Source of the DNA: Gilvimarinus sp. DA14
GTDB taxonomy: Bacteria; Pseudomonadota; Gammaproteobacteria; Pseudomonadales; Cellvibrionaceae
Direction: 5' to 3'
Length of the DNA stretch: 64,000 nt
NCBI RefSeq assembly: GCF_024204685.1
Contig: NZ_CP100350.1
Location: 3,064,501 to 3,128,500, forward strand
The translations under genes and the position numbers were made by a program. Within the stretch, counting starts at the first letter, position 1. The number at the start of each line of letters is the position of its first letter. The notes under the pieces are model-generated. The model searched no databases and was not told where the DNA came from. It saw only the letters and a program-made list of their open reading frames with translations. Of the stretch, positions 33,484-43,754 are shown in pieces.

Positions 33484-35169
33484 TTATTGGTAAACCCGTA
33501 CATAGTCCACGTACATACGCTGGGTGCTGTAGTTGGCATGATCCGGATCGCCGGGCCAGTTACCGCCCACGGCGACGTTGAGCAAGAACCAGAAGGGCTG
33601 GTCGTAAACCCATTGGCCATACTGTTCAACTTGAGCGCGGCTGATACTGTAAAAGTTGATGTCGTTAACGAACCAGCGAATGCCGTTGGCATCCCACTCG
33701 ACGGCGTAGACGTTGTAGGTCTGTTCGATTGGTTGCGCATGGTCTAAGTGGCCGGTAATAGGGGTGTTGCCGGAATAGCCGGGTCCGTGCAGAGCGCCGG
33801 AGGTAATATTGTTGGTGCCCACGTGCTCCATAATGTCCAGCTCGCCGCCTTGAGGCCAGCCCTGCGTATTAAAGTTATCTCCCAGCATCCAGAACGCCGG
33901 CCAGATTCCCTGAGCCTTTGGCAACTTAATTCGCGCTTCCATACGGCCGTACTGGAACGAGTGCTTGTTGCGGGTGTTCATGCGTGTAGAGGTATACCCG
34001 CAATTGCCGCCCCACCAGCATTGGCCGCCTTGTTCCTGGCGAGCTTCAATCACTAGTACATTGCTGCCCGCCTGGGGGTCGAACTGGATATAGGCGTTAT
34101 TGCCATTGGTGTAATACTGCAGCTCGTTGTTGCCCCAGCCACCGCCACCGGTTTCAAAGTTCCAGGTGTTGGTGTCAATGCTGTCAAACTCGTCGCTCCA
34201 GGTGACAGTAGGGTTGGGTGTAGGAGGTGTTCCGCCCGCGGGAGACGCCTTTATCCAATTGAGATTCCAGCCGCCAGTGGTGGCGTATACGCCTAAGCTG
34301 TGGTTGCCCGCAGGCAGATAGGCATTCAGGGTAAGTGTCTGCCAGTTTTGCCAACCGCCGGTGTTGGGGATGTTCACCTCGCCCAGTAGGGTGGTGCCGC
34401 CGTTTAAGTCCAGCGACAGGGTACCGCCGGAACCGCTTGCGGCGCGTACCTGGATGTCGTAATTACCCGCCGTTGGAACTTCAAGGCCGGTGTAGCTCAG
34501 CCACTCGCCAGTTTCCGTCCAGCCAATGTTGTAACCGCCGCCGGTATCGCTGGTCGCTTCAATATCGACATCGCCTGTGCGATAAGCGCCGCCGGTGTTG
34601 CCCGCCGTGGTGTCGTAAGCTTCGTTGTAGTCTTCGGCTTCAAAGGTTTGCTCACTGGGGCTGGGGTTGACGCCGGTGGGTATAATTTCTATCCAGTTGA
34701 GGTTCCAGCCACCGGTTGCAGCGTACACGCCCAGTGAGTAGGTACCGGCATCCAGCGCCACTTGGGTTTCGACGGTTTGCCAGCTCTGCCAGCCGCCAGT
34801 GGCGGGCAGGGCGAGTTCGCCCAAGAGGATGCTGCCGCCGTTTAAATCCAGCGAAATTGTGGCGCCAGTATCGGTGGCGACCCGGGCGCGCACAATATAC
34901 TGACCGCTGGCGGGGATGGTGAGATTATCGTAAGTCAGCCATTCGCCCGCTTCGGTCCAGCCAATATTGTAGCCACCGCCGGTGTCACTGGTGGCTTCAA
35001 TATCAACGTCGTCGTTGCGATAAACACCGCCGGTATTGCCCGCAGTGGTATCGGAAAAGGCGTTGTAATCTTCCGCCTGAAAGGTGACGGCGCCAGCGGC
35101 GAGGGGAGTGCTCACCAGCAAGCCCAGCGCTAGTGGGCGCAGCTGATTTAACAAGGGGGTATAACGCAT
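33484..35169 (-). CDS. Secreted GH16 endo-beta-glucanase (laminarinase-like) with two CBM6 modules
   Basis: 561 residues. Signal peptide (1-27, 'AAGA/VT'), two adjacent CBM6-type modules (about 28-164 and 175-309) and a C-terminal GH16 domain (about 322-561). The catalytic motif 'GGELDIMEHVG' gives nucleophile Glu443, Asp445 and acid/base Glu448, the ExDxxE form of laminarinases; 'GIWPAFWMLGDN' and 'WYVNDINFY'-like 'IRWFVNDINFYS' are also family features. Cleavage of beta-1,3(-1,4)-glucan outside the cell is likely. The two CBM6 copies are very similar to each other, a recent duplication. Strong ribosome binding site (aaggagag). It stands alone, unlinked to the pectin genes in function. Confidence 0.92.
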   Translation of the reverse strand: MRYTPLLNQLRPLALGLLVSTPLAAGAVTFQAEDYNAFSDTTAGNTGGVYRNDDVDIEATSDTGGGYNIGWTEAGEWLTYDNLTIPASGQYIVRARVATDTGATISLDLNGGSILLGELALPATGGWQSWQTVETQVALDAGTYSLGVYAATGGWNLNWIEIIPTGVNPSPSEQTFEAEDYNEAYDTTAGNTGGAYRTGDVDIEATSDTGGGYNIGWTETGEWLSYTGLEVPTAGNYDIQVRAASGSGGTLSLDLNGGTTLLGEVNIPNTGGWQNWQTLTLNAYLPAGNHSLGVYATTGGWNLNWIKASPAGGTPPTPNPTVTWSDEFDSIDTNTWNFETGGGGWGNNELQYYTNGNNAYIQFDPQAGSNVLVIEARQEQGGQCWWGGNCGYTSTRMNTRNKHSFQYGRMEARIKLPKAQGIWPAFWMLGDNFNTQGWPQGGELDIMEHVGTNNITSGALHGPGYSGNTPITGHLDHAQPIEQTYNVYAVEWDANGIRWFVNDINFYSISRAQVEQYGQWVYDQPFWFLLNVAVGGNWPGDPDHANYSTQRMYVDYVRVYQ

Positions 35170-35388
35170 GTGTCTCTCCTTATTGTTAGTTTTGCCTCTA
35201 AGGCCTGCTCAGCATAGGGGGGGCGCGTAGTTGCTTGCGCTTCACTTTCCGGTAGGGGCGCAAGTGGGCGTTCCAAATAGAGTAAGACTTTGCGCAATTG
35301 CGGACTGGTTCGTGGCTTAAGTGCCAAATCCATAGCCTGTGCTATGATTGGCGCCAGTCAAAAAAGGACCGCTGTGCGGAGATTTGGA

Positions 35389-36228
35389 ATGCTGCAAAAA
35401 GTTGTACTGCTTGTGCTGGGGCTACTGGCTTGTTGTCTGGTTCAAGCCTCTTCAAAAGGCCAGACAGGTGCGGCCGCAGTACCCGAGTATGTGCTTTGGG
35501 TGGGCGGTAACGCCCCCGGCCGCGCAGAACACGAAGTGCGGGTGATTCGCGAGGCGCTTGAGCGCACCCGCAGCGATTTTGGCGGCTACCGGCTTGAGGT
35601 TAGCAGCGACCCCAGCATCGCCGGGCGCTGGCGCCAGCACCTTGCACAGGGTGAGACTATACACATTGTGCCCACCTCTTATACTGACTTTCCTCCTGAA
35701 GAAATCACCCTAATTCCCGTGCCTGTGGCGGGCGGTCGTTTAGGGTATCGCAATCTGGTGGTGTTAAAAGATCGCCTGGCGGAGTTTGGCCGCATTAAAT
35801 CGCGCAGCGAGCTCAGTCGTTATACTGCTGGGCAAGGTATTACCTGGCCGGATATGTGGGTGTATGAGGCCAACGAGTTGCCGATTCTTGGCGCCGATGA
35901 ACTGCCCCAACTCTTTGCGCTGTTGCGCAGTGAGGATATCGACTATATCCCGCTGGGGGTGGAGGAGACTGAGTCCATCTTAGAACACTACACCCAGGCG
36001 GCGGATGAGTTTGCGGTGGTGCCCGAGCTGTTGATTTACTATCCGCTGTCGAGCTTTCCGGTGGTCTCAAACCAGCAGCCCGAGCTGATTACACGCCTCA
36101 AGGCCGGCCTTGAGGCGATGCACGCCGATGGCAGCTTGCCGCTCGATATTGGCCAGGGCGTAGAGAAGCCTCGTCAGTGCCGGGTCATCAAGCTGGAAAA
36201 CCCCAGCCGTATTTTCCCTTTGCTTTAA
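35389..36228 (+). CDS. Periplasmic substrate-binding-protein-like protein
   Basis: 280 residues from the ATG at 35389 (ggag, 7 nt upstream), which directly begins a signal peptide 'MLQKVVLLVLGLLACCLVQAS'; a frame from 35290 is longer but less likely. The remainder resembles the bacterial extracellular solute-binding fold of amino-acid-type receptors ('HIVPTSYTDFPPEEITLIPVPVAGGRLGYRNLVVL', about 92-126, then 'EDIDYIPLGVEETESIL'). No ABC permease or sensor domain is attached or adjacent. Stand-alone proteins of this kind can act as sensors or orphan receptors. It is tail-to-tail with the next gene, 6 nt apart. Confidence 0.65.
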   Translation: MLQKVVLLVLGLLACCLVQASSKGQTGAAAVPEYVLWVGGNAPGRAEHEVRVIREALERTRSDFGGYRLEVSSDPSIAGRWRQHLAQGETIHIVPTSYTDFPPEEITLIPVPVAGGRLGYRNLVVLKDRLAEFGRIKSRSELSRYTAGQGITWPDMWVYEANELPILGADELPQLFALLRSEDIDYIPLGVEETESILEHYTQAADEFAVVPELLIYYPLSSFPVVSNQQPELITRLKAGLEAMHADGSLPLDIGQGVEKPRQCRVIKLENPSRIFPLL

Positions 36229-36234
36229 CAGGCG

Positions 36235-38667
36235 TTAGCGGCTGTACCGCATCTGCATAGCGGTCAGCACAAAGCGCCCGCCCGGGCTTACGGTGCCCGT
36301 GTGTTGCAGGCCAAACCCGCCCGATAAGGCGCCACCTACCTCGGCCTGCAGTTGAACCTCCGTCGCCAGCCCCGCACGCTTTTGTTGCTCTGTTTGCCCC
36401 TTGGCGCTACTTACCTGTGCGCTTAGCTGAGTCTTTGTGCGACGCAGAACAATCCGCGTGCCCGGATTAAACGCCGTGGCGGAGACGGATTTGCTGATAG
36501 CCTGGCCCACGCCGCGGCGATAGCGGTAGAGGGTGAAGTCGGTGGCGTTAGCGTACTTGTCGGTGCGCTCAATACGCAGGGCATAACCACTTTGGCTGGC
36601 TGCATCGTAATCGATATACACCTCTAGGTACTGGCCATTGGGACTGCCAAAGCCCTGGGCTGCCGTCTTCTCGGTGTCCAGATGAACACTCAGCTGCATA
36701 TCAGTACTCGGCTGGGGCCGGTGGTACAGCAGGCGCGCGCCCTGAACCCTGGGTATCAGTCCCACGCTGTCGGCAGCGCCGTTAATCCCGCGGCCATAGT
36801 GCCAGGGAGTTTCACTGGAGGCGCGCCACTTCACGGTTTGATCTTTGGGGTAATGGGCGTCGCGCAGCCAGGCGTTGTTCTGTAGCCGAGGTTGTCGCGC
36901 CAGCGGAAAAAATTCTGGAGTTAGGGTGACGCGGTCGGTGTCGATTTCGATATCCTGCGGGTCGATAGCGCGGTCACTGACAACCCAGGTGGGCTCGCCC
37001 GTGGTGCTGCGATTGTGTTGCGGCTGAATACGGGCCGCCAGGTAGTGACCGGCATCGCCAGTTTGCAAGGTGTAATGCTGCAGTGGATCGCCGCGCTGGT
37101 TGATTGCCAGAGCTATGGGATTAGCATCGTCCGGATTTTGCATTCGGTACCATTGAATCCGCGAGCGATCGGGGCGTTGACCGTGACGGTAGTGCAGTGC
37201 CAGCGCATAATCCAACTTGGCTTTACCATTGGCAATCGCGATGGTTGGCCGTTGCGTGAGTTTGGGCGCGGGCAATTCACTGGGCACAATGGTCACTGCA
37301 ATATTATTGCTGATGCTACCGTTGCCAGTTACCCGTACCGATTTGCTGATTGGTGTCTCGATATCTGCGGTATTGTTTATTTGTATTTGCTGCGGCGCTA
37401 CCGGCGTTAGAGTAAGGTCGGGTGAATACCACTTTAATGTTTCGGCCGCGCTTGGTGGGTACACTTCGGCGTCCAGTTGCACTGTCGCGGATGCCGTTGC
37501 AGTCTGTGCTTTGAGCTGCACAATTAAGGGGACAGATTTATTTAACGGCACCGTGTTGTCGGTAGGGTTCCAGCCATCGCTTCCGGCCAGCAGTTGGCGG
37601 GCGGAATATAGCTTGGCCTGCGACTTGCTCAGCTGATAGCTGGCACTGGTGGGGTGAAGAGTGTAGTTCGCCTGGTTGAGGGTTACACCGTATGCATAAT
37701 TTTGCACCCCGGACTTAGGCCGGGGCGTCCAGTGAATGGAATTGAGTGTGCCTTTGCTGTCGTGAAAGCGTACTTGGTTAAGAATAATGGCAGAAGCGCT
37801 TTTAGCGAGATACAGATCACCCGGCTCTTGCAGAGCCACCTCCCAGTCGGTATTGATAAACGCGGTGGTGGTCTTTCCGGCGCTGAACAGCGGCTTACTA
37901 CTAAAGCTTTTAATACGACTGTTGGCAAATACATGTACATTGCCGCCGCCGATAAAATCATCCGTGCCTTGCACATACACGTTATTGAAATAAGCCCGTT
38001 TCACCTCGGCGAGTGCCAGGGTGTCGAGCATGCCGATAAAGTGCACATTAGCAAAGGTAAATTTATCCAATATTTTACCGCTGTTGTGCGCGCCTATGGC
38101 GTAGGCCTGAGTAATCGTGTCGCTGCGCTTTTTCTGGTTGAGGGTCGGGTTGCGTGGATACACCAAATCCACATTGCAGTAGTTGCCAATGGTAAGATTG
38201 CGCGCGCTAAAGCCGGTGCCGGTAACCAACAGTGACTCGGCGGGGGAAGAGCCCCCGGTGCTGGAGGCACCGATCATGTGGCCGCGATTATCCGCCAGAA
38301 CAGTATCGCGAGGGTTATCCGTCAGGCCCGCGAGTGTGATCCAGTCTTTATCAATCACCAGCCCATGAGCTCGCTCTGTGCCCTTAAGTTGGTAGACGCT
38401 GGGCGCCAGGTAAATTACGGTGGGCTGACTTTGCGACCCAGATGGCGCGGCTTTTATCGCGGCGTGAAGACTGTTAAACCGGAAATGCCCATTACCCTCG
38501 AGTGTTTGATCGACATAAAGCGCTCTTGGCCCCAACGTTGGCAGAGCGGCGGACGTTTGCGATGGGGCTTTCGCAGAAGGAGCTTTGTTGACGCAACCGC
38601 CTAATAAACTCAGGCCAATCAATAAGATCCCTAACCGTTGTGCGTACGTGTTGTTACGGGTTTGCAT
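36235..38667 (-). CDS. CE8 pectinesterase-like lipoprotein with long C-terminal extension
   Basis: 810 residues from the ATG at 38667, which starts a lipoprotein signal ending 'LLGGC' (about Cys25); the longer frame to 38754 lies within GH95. Residues about 50-360 form a beta-helix with pectinesterase features: '[12 protein letters not shown]', 'KDWITLAGL', 'LDTL' with Asp215, and 'TDDFIGGG' with Asp237. The usual Gln before the first Asp is Leu214, and the last motif is 'TPRPKSG' instead of LGRPW. The extension (about 380-810) looks like Ig-type and beta-sandwich domains I cannot name. Activity is therefore uncertain; it could be an altered esterase. It overlaps the GH95 stop by 14 nt, so it is co-translated. 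Confidence 0.78.
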   Translation of the reverse strand: MQTRNNTYAQRLGILLIGLSLLGGCVNKAPSAKAPSQTSAALPTLGPRALYVDQTLEGNGHFRFNSLHAAIKAAPSGSQSQPTVIYLAPSVYQLKGTERAHGLVIDKDWITLAGLTDNPRDTVLADNRGHMIGASSTGGSSPAESLLVTGTGFSARNLTIGNYCNVDLVYPRNPTLNQKKRSDTITQAYAIGAHNSGKILDKFTFANVHFIGMLDTLALAEVKRAYFNNVYVQGTDDFIGGGNVHVFANSRIKSFSSKPLFSAGKTTTAFINTDWEVALQEPGDLYLAKSASAIILNQVRFHDSKGTLNSIHWTPRPKSGVQNYAYGVTLNQANYTLHPTSASYQLSKSQAKLYSARQLLAGSDGWNPTDNTVPLNKSVPLIVQLKAQTATASATVQLDAEVYPPSAAETLKWYSPDLTLTPVAPQQIQINNTADIETPISKSVRVTGNGSISNNIAVTIVPSELPAPKLTQRPTIAIANGKAKLDYALALHYRHGQRPDRSRIQWYRMQNPDDANPIALAINQRGDPLQHYTLQTGDAGHYLAARIQPQHNRSTTGEPTWVVSDRAIDPQDIEIDTDRVTLTPEFFPLARQPRLQNNAWLRDAHYPKDQTVKWRASSETPWHYGRGINGAADSVGLIPRVQGARLLYHRPQPSTDMQLSVHLDTEKTAAQGFGSPNGQYLEVYIDYDAASQSGYALRIERTDKYANATDFTLYRYRRGVGQAISKSVSATAFNPGTRIVLRRTKTQLSAQVSSAKGQTEQQKRAGLATEVQLQAEVGGALSGGFGLQHTGTVSPGGRFVLTAMQMRYSR

Positions 38668-41164
38668 GGAATTGGTATTGCGCTCCGACTTCAGTGTTAA
38701 AGGTATAGGTGTAACTGGGGCTGAGCTCCAATGCCGAGGTGTCGATACCTGCATGATCTACGGCGGGCTTTATGCGCGGTACCGACATTAGAGCGTTATC
38801 GGCCTGCACTTGGTCGTCAGCCGGGGTTAGAGTCGTCGTTCCGCTGAGTTTAACCGGGCTGCGCAAGGCGCTGTGCCCGCCCAGAGGCGATTGAATATTC
38901 ACTTGCACGGGCTGATAGTTTTGCCACTTTAGATCGACGATAAATCCCCCCCGAGTAACCAAGCCTTTTACTTCCCCATTGGGCCAGGCTGAGGGCAGCG
39001 CGGGTAATAGATCGATAACGCCATCGTGGCTTTGCACCAGCATTTCGGCAATGCCTGCGGTTACGCCAAAGTTGCCATCAATTTGGAAAGGCGGGTGGGC
39101 GTCCAAAAGGTTAGGGTAGGTGCCGCCAGACTCGGAAAGACTATCAGAGGTGACCAGCGAAATTTGATCCTGCAGCAGTTTGTAGGCCCGGTCACCGTCG
39201 CGCAGGCGAGCCCATAAATTAATTTTCCAGCCCATCGACCAGCCGGTGGATTCATCGCCGCGTTGGTTCATTGACTGACGTGCGGCTAAAAACAGTTTGG
39301 GGGTGCGGTAGGCACTGATCTGATTACTGGGGTGCAGGCCATACAAGTGCGACACATGACGGTGTTTATCGCTCGGGCTGTCCCAGTCGTCCAGCCACTC
39401 CTGCAGCTGGCCGTGCTGGCCTATTTGCATGGGCGGTAATTGATCGCGCAGTTGCGCCAGCTCTTGTGCAAAGCTTTGGTCTTGTTCGAGTGCGTGGCTG
39501 GCTTCGATCACTAAGTTGAACAAATCAAAAATCAGTTGGTTGTCGATGGTAGTGCCGGCGGCAATAGAAAAACGTGCTTCTTCGGTGTCGCCTGGCTGGG
39601 TTTTAATGTAACTGTTTTCGGGCGAATTTGAAGGCAGTGCTACGAGCCAGCCGGTATCGGGGTCGCGTTGCAAAATACTGGCGTAAAACTGGGCAGCACC
39701 TTTGAGGACCGGGTAGTAGCGCGCAAGGAATTGCGTGTCGCCGGTAAAGTGATAGCGGTAGCCAATATGTTGTGCCAGCCAGGCACCGCCGCCGATCCAT
39801 TGGCCCCAGAAGGGGCCGTCAACTTCGCCGGTGATGCGCCACAAATCGGTGTTGTGGTGCATCATCCAACCGTCGGCGTTGTAGATTTCTTTTGCCGAGC
39901 GCCGGCCGGTTTGCGACAAATCTTCCAGCATATCAAACAGCGGTTGATGCAGTTCTGATAAATTGGTTAACTCGGCCGGCCAGTAATTCATCTCGGTATT
40001 GATGTTGACCGTGTACTTGCTGTCCCACGGCGGCTTAGTGTGACGGTTCCAAATGCCTTGCAAATTAGCCGGCTGGGTGCCCGGCTGGGAGCTGCTGATG
40101 AGTAGGTAGCGGCCGTACTGAAAGTAGAGTTCGGCCATGGCGGGGTCTTGTAATTGCGCAAATTGGGCAATGCGCTTATCGGTTGGCAGGTGCGATGCTA
40201 CCGCGTCCCCCAGGTCTAAGCTGACGCGATGAAACAGTTGCTGATATCGGGCGACATGCTCGGATTTCAACTCGGAAAAACTTTTTCCTAATGCGCAGCT
40301 TAAGTCCTCTTGCGCGCGTCGCCTGTCATCGCCGCTGACGTCATCGTAGTGATTAAAGTTGGTGCCAGTGCTTATATAAAGGGTTGCTTCACTTGCTCCG
40401 GTAATACTCAGCCCCTGGTCGTGGGTAATGATTTCACCGTCGGTAATCACCGGCTTTACCAAGGTGGTAAAACGTATTTTCCCCTCCACACCCTCGTGGT
40501 CTTGGCCTCGACCGGATATCACCAGCGTGGCATCTTTGATGCTGACTGTGTGAGGCTGCTCACTGCTAAACGACAGATCAAAGTTGAGTTTTTCAGGGCC
40601 CTTGGCGCTGTAATGGTGTACCAGCACGCGTTCGTCTAAAGCGGCAATACTCTCGCGAGTAAATTTCGTGTTTTGGCTGTGGTAACTCAGCGTATGGACG
40701 GCGTTATCGATATCCAGCTGGCGCTGATAGTCAGTAAATTGTTGCTGCCCAGGCCAGTCGATTTTGATGCTGCCGATGGTCTGATAGGGCATGCCATTAT
40801 TTTTAGATTTAATCGCCTGGTTGGCCAGCGCCTGGGCCTGCTGATTTTGGTTGTTGAGCAGTAGCCGGTTTATCTCTTTAACTTGCTCGGCATAGTCGCC
40901 GCTGACATTATTATTGGGTCCGCCGGCCCAAATGGTGTCTTCGTTTATTTGGTACTCGTCTTGGCTTACGCCGCCGTAAATCATTGCTCCCAGGCGACCG
41001 TCGCCAATCGGCAGCGCCTGGTTCCAGTTTTCCGCCGCCCGATCGTAACGCAGGGTCAGTTCAGCTTGTGGCGATTGCGGTTGGGTTTCTGTGCTTGAGG
41101 GTGTACACGCACCGAGCGCAATACATGCCAGTGTGCCTAGACAGGCGATTATGGTTTTTTTCAT
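38654..41164 (-). CDS. GH95 family lipoprotein (alpha-L-fucosidase or alpha-L-galactosidase type)
   Basis: 836 residues. Lipoprotein signal ending 'ALGAC' (Cys20), N-terminal beta-sandwich (about 35-280, '[19 protein letters not shown]'), (alpha/alpha)6 catalytic barrel, and a C-terminal beta domain. Catalytic residues by family pattern: Asn387 and Asn389 in '[11 protein letters not shown]', Glu589 in 'LQEWLDDWD' and Asp696 in 'IDGNFG'. GH95 enzymes release L-fucose or L-galactose from xyloglucan, RG-II-like or other side chains. It starts 19 nt after the CE12 gene and overlaps the CE8-like gene, forming a rhamnogalacturonan/side-chain operon. Confidence 0.92.
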   Translation of the reverse strand: MKKTIIACLGTLACIALGACTPSSTETQPQSPQAELTLRYDRAAENWNQALPIGDGRLGAMIYGGVSQDEYQINEDTIWAGGPNNNVSGDYAEQVKEINRLLLNNQNQQAQALANQAIKSKNNGMPYQTIGSIKIDWPGQQQFTDYQRQLDIDNAVHTLSYHSQNTKFTRESIAALDERVLVHHYSAKGPEKLNFDLSFSSEQPHTVSIKDATLVISGRGQDHEGVEGKIRFTTLVKPVITDGEIITHDQGLSITGASEATLYISTGTNFNHYDDVSGDDRRRAQEDLSCALGKSFSELKSEHVARYQQLFHRVSLDLGDAVASHLPTDKRIAQFAQLQDPAMAELYFQYGRYLLISSSQPGTQPANLQGIWNRHTKPPWDSKYTVNINTEMNYWPAELTNLSELHQPLFDMLEDLSQTGRRSAKEIYNADGWMMHHNTDLWRITGEVDGPFWGQWIGGGAWLAQHIGYRYHFTGDTQFLARYYPVLKGAAQFYASILQRDPDTGWLVALPSNSPENSYIKTQPGDTEEARFSIAAGTTIDNQLIFDLFNLVIEASHALEQDQSFAQELAQLRDQLPPMQIGQHGQLQEWLDDWDSPSDKHRHVSHLYGLHPSNQISAYRTPKLFLAARQSMNQRGDESTGWSMGWKINLWARLRDGDRAYKLLQDQISLVTSDSLSESGGTYPNLLDAHPPFQIDGNFGVTAGIAEMLVQSHDGVIDLLPALPSAWPNGEVKGLVTRGGFIVDLKWQNYQPVQVNIQSPLGGHSALRSPVKLSGTTTLTPADDQVQADNALMSVPRIKPAVDHAGIDTSALELSPSYTYTFNTEVGAQYQFHANP

Positions 41165-41183
41165 TGCATTGCCTCCTTAGGCC

Positions 41184-41984
41184 TTAATGGGTTTGGGCTA
41201 TGTCGACCAGGCCCCGATAAACCAGCTTGGCGACCTCTTCCGCGCCCTCGGGTTGGAAATGAGTGTTGTCGTCTTGACCGTCCGGGTAGGCGGGAAATTC
41301 TCCGGCCGGGAGGTTCATAAAATAGTTTGCACTGGTGTAGTCTTTACCTTTATCGGTAAAAAAGGCTTTGGAGCGCGCTAGAAGATCTATCCAGGGTGTG
41401 CCGGTTTCCAGGGCGATCTCTTTTACCGCGATGGTATATTCCCCGTGGTTATTTATCAGTTTTCCATCTTCCCAGGGGTAGTTGCGGGCGACTGGTGTCA
41501 TCAAAATAGGGTAGGCGCCACGCTCGCGGGTTTGGGCAATAAACAGGCGCAGATATTCGCGGTAGCCCTCTGGGGTGACGTAGCGCTCGGTTTTTTCCAC
41601 TGCCGCGTCGTTGTGACCGAATTGAATCAACACAAGGTCGCCTGGGTTCAAGTCGCGATAAACTCGACGCCAGCGGCCCTCTTCAAAAAACGTGCGAGTG
41701 CTTCGGCCACCGCGAGCGCGGTTGATAACCTGGACCTTTTCGGCATCGATTAACGGTGCTAATGCTTTTAGATTTTCACCGTTTACCAGCGGCTCAAGTT
41801 TTTGCGCCCAGCCGGTAACCGGGTGTCTATTTTCCCAATAGTCATCATTTAGTGTGTGATCCGCTGCGGTAGAGTCCGATGCGATGTAGATGTGGGTAAT
41901 CTGACTTGTGTTCTCGGCCCAAGCGCTAAAAGTTACCGAGACCAATAAAAAAATGGCTGTGGTTTTTATTTTATTTAAGTTCAT
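41184..41984 (-). CDS. Rhamnogalacturonan acetylesterase (CE12, SGNH hydrolase)
   Basis: 266 residues with a Sec signal peptide (1-23, 'AWA/EN'). SGNH blocks are all present: nucleophile Ser38 in 'ASDSTA', Gly in 'RARGGRST', 'IQFGHND' and the late 'DDNTHFQPEG' with the catalytic Asp-His pair. These enzymes deacetylate rhamnogalacturonan I so that lyases and GH105 enzymes can proceed. First gene of the CE12-GH95-CE8-like operon. A strong terminator stands directly upstream, after kduD, so the operon needs its own promoter or read-through. Confidence 0.92.
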   Translation of the reverse strand: MNLNKIKTTAIFLLVSVTFSAWAENTSQITHIYIASDSTAADHTLNDDYWENRHPVTGWAQKLEPLVNGENLKALAPLIDAEKVQVINRARGGRSTRTFFEEGRWRRVYRDLNPGDLVLIQFGHNDAAVEKTERYVTPEGYREYLRLFIAQTRERGAYPILMTPVARNYPWEDGKLINNHGEYTIAVKEIALETGTPWIDLLARSKAFFTDKGKDYTSANYFMNLPAGEFPAYPDGQDDNTHFQPEGAEEVAKLVYRGLVDIAQTH

Positions 41985-42020
41985 CTTAACTTGCCGATAG
42001 TTATGGTTTTTTACAGACGA

Positions 42021-42050
42021 AAAAAAACCCTGCTGGGCAGGGTTTTTTTT
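42021..42050. terminator. Bidirectional terminator between kduD and CE12 genes
   Basis: AAAAACCCTGC/GCAGGGTTTTT hairpin with a 3-nt loop and T runs readable on both strands. It lies 6 nt after the kduD stop (minus strand) and 37 nt before the CE12 start. Confidence 0.9.
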
Positions 42051-42055
42051 AAAAG

Positions 42056-42850
42056 CTAACTTTCGTTAGCTGGGCGGCCGATGGTGGCCAGTATGCCACC
42101 ATCGACATAGACTATCTGCCCCGTGACAAAGTCCGATGCCCTGGACGATAAAAACACCGTGGCGCCCTGCAGGTCCTCCGGGTCGCCCCAGCGCCCGGCC
42201 GGGGTGCGGCTGATAATAAACTCATTCATGGGGTTGCCTTCCACGCGGATGGGCGCGGTTTGGCTGGTGGCAAAATAGCCGGGGCCAATGCCGTTCACCT
42301 GAACATTGTGTTTCGCCCATTCGGTGGCCATATTGCGGGTCAGCATTTTAAGGCCACCCTTCGCGGCGGCGTAGGCGCCGACCGAGCTGCGGCCCAGCTC
42401 GCTCATCATTGAACAGATGTTAATGACCTTACCGCCGCCGCGTTTGATCATGCTGGCGACTACGGGTTTGGTCATCACAAACACGCCGGTAAGGTCGGTT
42501 TTAATCACGTTCTCCCACTCGGCCAGCTCCATTTCCAACATGGGGGTGCGACGGATAATGCCGGCGTTGTTCACCAGGATATCAATGGGGCCGACTTCGC
42601 TTTCGATTTTGGCGACTGCGTCGGCGACCTGGTTCTCGTCGGTCACGTTAAACAGATAGCCGTGAGCGGTAATGCCGGCGTCGCGGTACTCTTTGAGTGC
42701 GGCGTCCACTTTCTCCTGCGAAGAGTGGCCGTTAATTACCACGGTGGCGCCGGCTTTGCCGAGGCCCATGGCCATAGCCATGCCCAGGCCGTGAGTGGCG
42801 CCGGTAACCAGCGCTACTTTGCCTGCAAGGTTAAATAATTCGGTAGACAT
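42056..42850 (-). CDS. kduD: 2-dehydro-3-deoxy-D-gluconate 5-dehydrogenase (SDR family, KduD-like)
   Basis: 264 residues of the short-chain dehydrogenase family. Cofactor motif 'TGATHGLG' (16-23), 'NNAG' (94-97) and catalytic Ser147, Tyr160, Lys164. KduD reduces the diketo product of KduI to 2-keto-3-deoxygluconate. The sequence also resembles gluconate 5-dehydrogenases ('VINGHSSQEKVDAAL'), so the name rests partly on its position directly after kduI in a GH105-kduI-kduD operon. It starts 21 nt after kduI and ends at a strong terminator. Confidence 0.87.
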   Translation of the reverse strand: MSTELFNLAGKVALVTGATHGLGMAMAMGLGKAGATVVINGHSSQEKVDAALKEYRDAGITAHGYLFNVTDENQVADAVAKIESEVGPIDILVNNAGIIRRTPMLEMELAEWENVIKTDLTGVFVMTKPVVASMIKRGGGKVINICSMMSELGRSSVGAYAAAKGGLKMLTRNMATEWAKHNVQVNGIGPGYFATSQTAPIRVEGNPMNEFIISRTPAGRWGDPEDLQGATVFLSSRASDFVTGQIVYVDGGILATIGRPANES

Positions 42851-42871
42851 ATTGGATCCTTAAACGTCGTA

Positions 42872-43711
42872 TTACTTCAGAGTATGAGGCTTGTGAAAGT
42901 CCATGTCGGTGTAGTCGAGGTTTTCACCGGCCATACCCCAAATAAAGGTGTAGTTGGCGGTGCCCACGCCCGAGTGCATGGACCAGGGTGGCGAGACAAT
43001 AGCCTGCTCGTTACCCACCCAGATATGACGAGTCTCCTCGGCGGGGCCCATAAAGTGACACACGGCCTGCTCTTCGGGAATGTTGAAGTAGAAGTAGGCT
43101 TCCATACGGCGGCTGTGGGTGTGTACCGGCATGGTGTTCCAGATGCTACCGGGCTGCAATTCGGTCATGCCCATCTGCAGTTGGCAGGTGTCGACGACCC
43201 CGTTGATCAACAGCTGGTTAATGCGGCGCTCGTTACACGTTTCGCTAGAGCCCAGCTCCAGTACCTTGGCATCAGACATGCCGACTTTTTTGTGCGGATA
43301 GGCGTGGTGCGCCGGCGCCGAGTTCATATAGAACTTGGCGGGTTGGTCCGGGTTGTCGCTGGAAAAAATCACTTCTTTAGCGCCGCGGCCGATGTACAGT
43401 GCCTCTTTGGTGTTTAGCTCAAAGCGCTCACCATCGACCGTGATCGCACCCTTGCCGCCCACGTTAATGGCACCCAGCTCGCGGCGCTCGAGAAAGTGAT
43501 CGGCTTTTTGCTGATAGACGGGCTCAAGTGGCACGGTGGCATTTACCGGCATGACTCCACCCACCATAATTCTTTCATAGTGGGTGTAGGTAAACAGCAC
43601 TTCGTCGGCGGCAAAAATTTTCTCAATCAGAAAATGCTTGCGCAGCTTGTCGGTGTCATAGTGCTTGTAGTCGTCTTTATGAACAGCAAAACGCTCTTCA
43701 ATGATTTTCAT
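42872..43711 (-). CDS. kduI: 5-keto 4-deoxyuronate isomerase
   Basis: 279 residues, full length for KduI, a cupin enzyme. The zinc ligands match E. coli numbering shifted by one: His197, His199, Glu204 ('HTHSRRMEA') and His246 ('WSMHSG'). It isomerises 5-keto-4-deoxyuronate, formed from unsaturated galacturonate, for KduD. The lyase in this window (PL1) and the GH105 upstream in the same operon both supply this substrate. It starts 43 nt after the GH105 gene with a good aggag-type site. Confidence 0.97.
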   Translation of the reverse strand: MKIIEERFAVHKDDYKHYDTDKLRKHFLIEKIFAADEVLFTYTHYERIMVGGVMPVNATVPLEPVYQQKADHFLERRELGAINVGGKGAITVDGERFELNTKEALYIGRGAKEVIFSSDNPDQPAKFYMNSAPAHHAYPHKKVGMSDAKVLELGSSETCNERRINQLLINGVVDTCQLQMGMTELQPGSIWNTMPVHTHSRRMEAYFYFNIPEEQAVCHFMGPAEETRHIWVGNEQAIVSPPWSMHSGVGTANYTFIWGMAGENLDYTDMDFHKPHTLK

Positions 43712-43754
43712 GGTATCTCCTAATCACGGTTTGCGAGCCTTCGGGGTTTTCCCT

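Noticed and set aside
42055-42072. AGCTAAC/GTTAGCT palindrome resembling the LacI-type operator at 9587
   Set aside because: It overlaps the stop codon and last codons of kduD and the spacer bases differ; likely chance.
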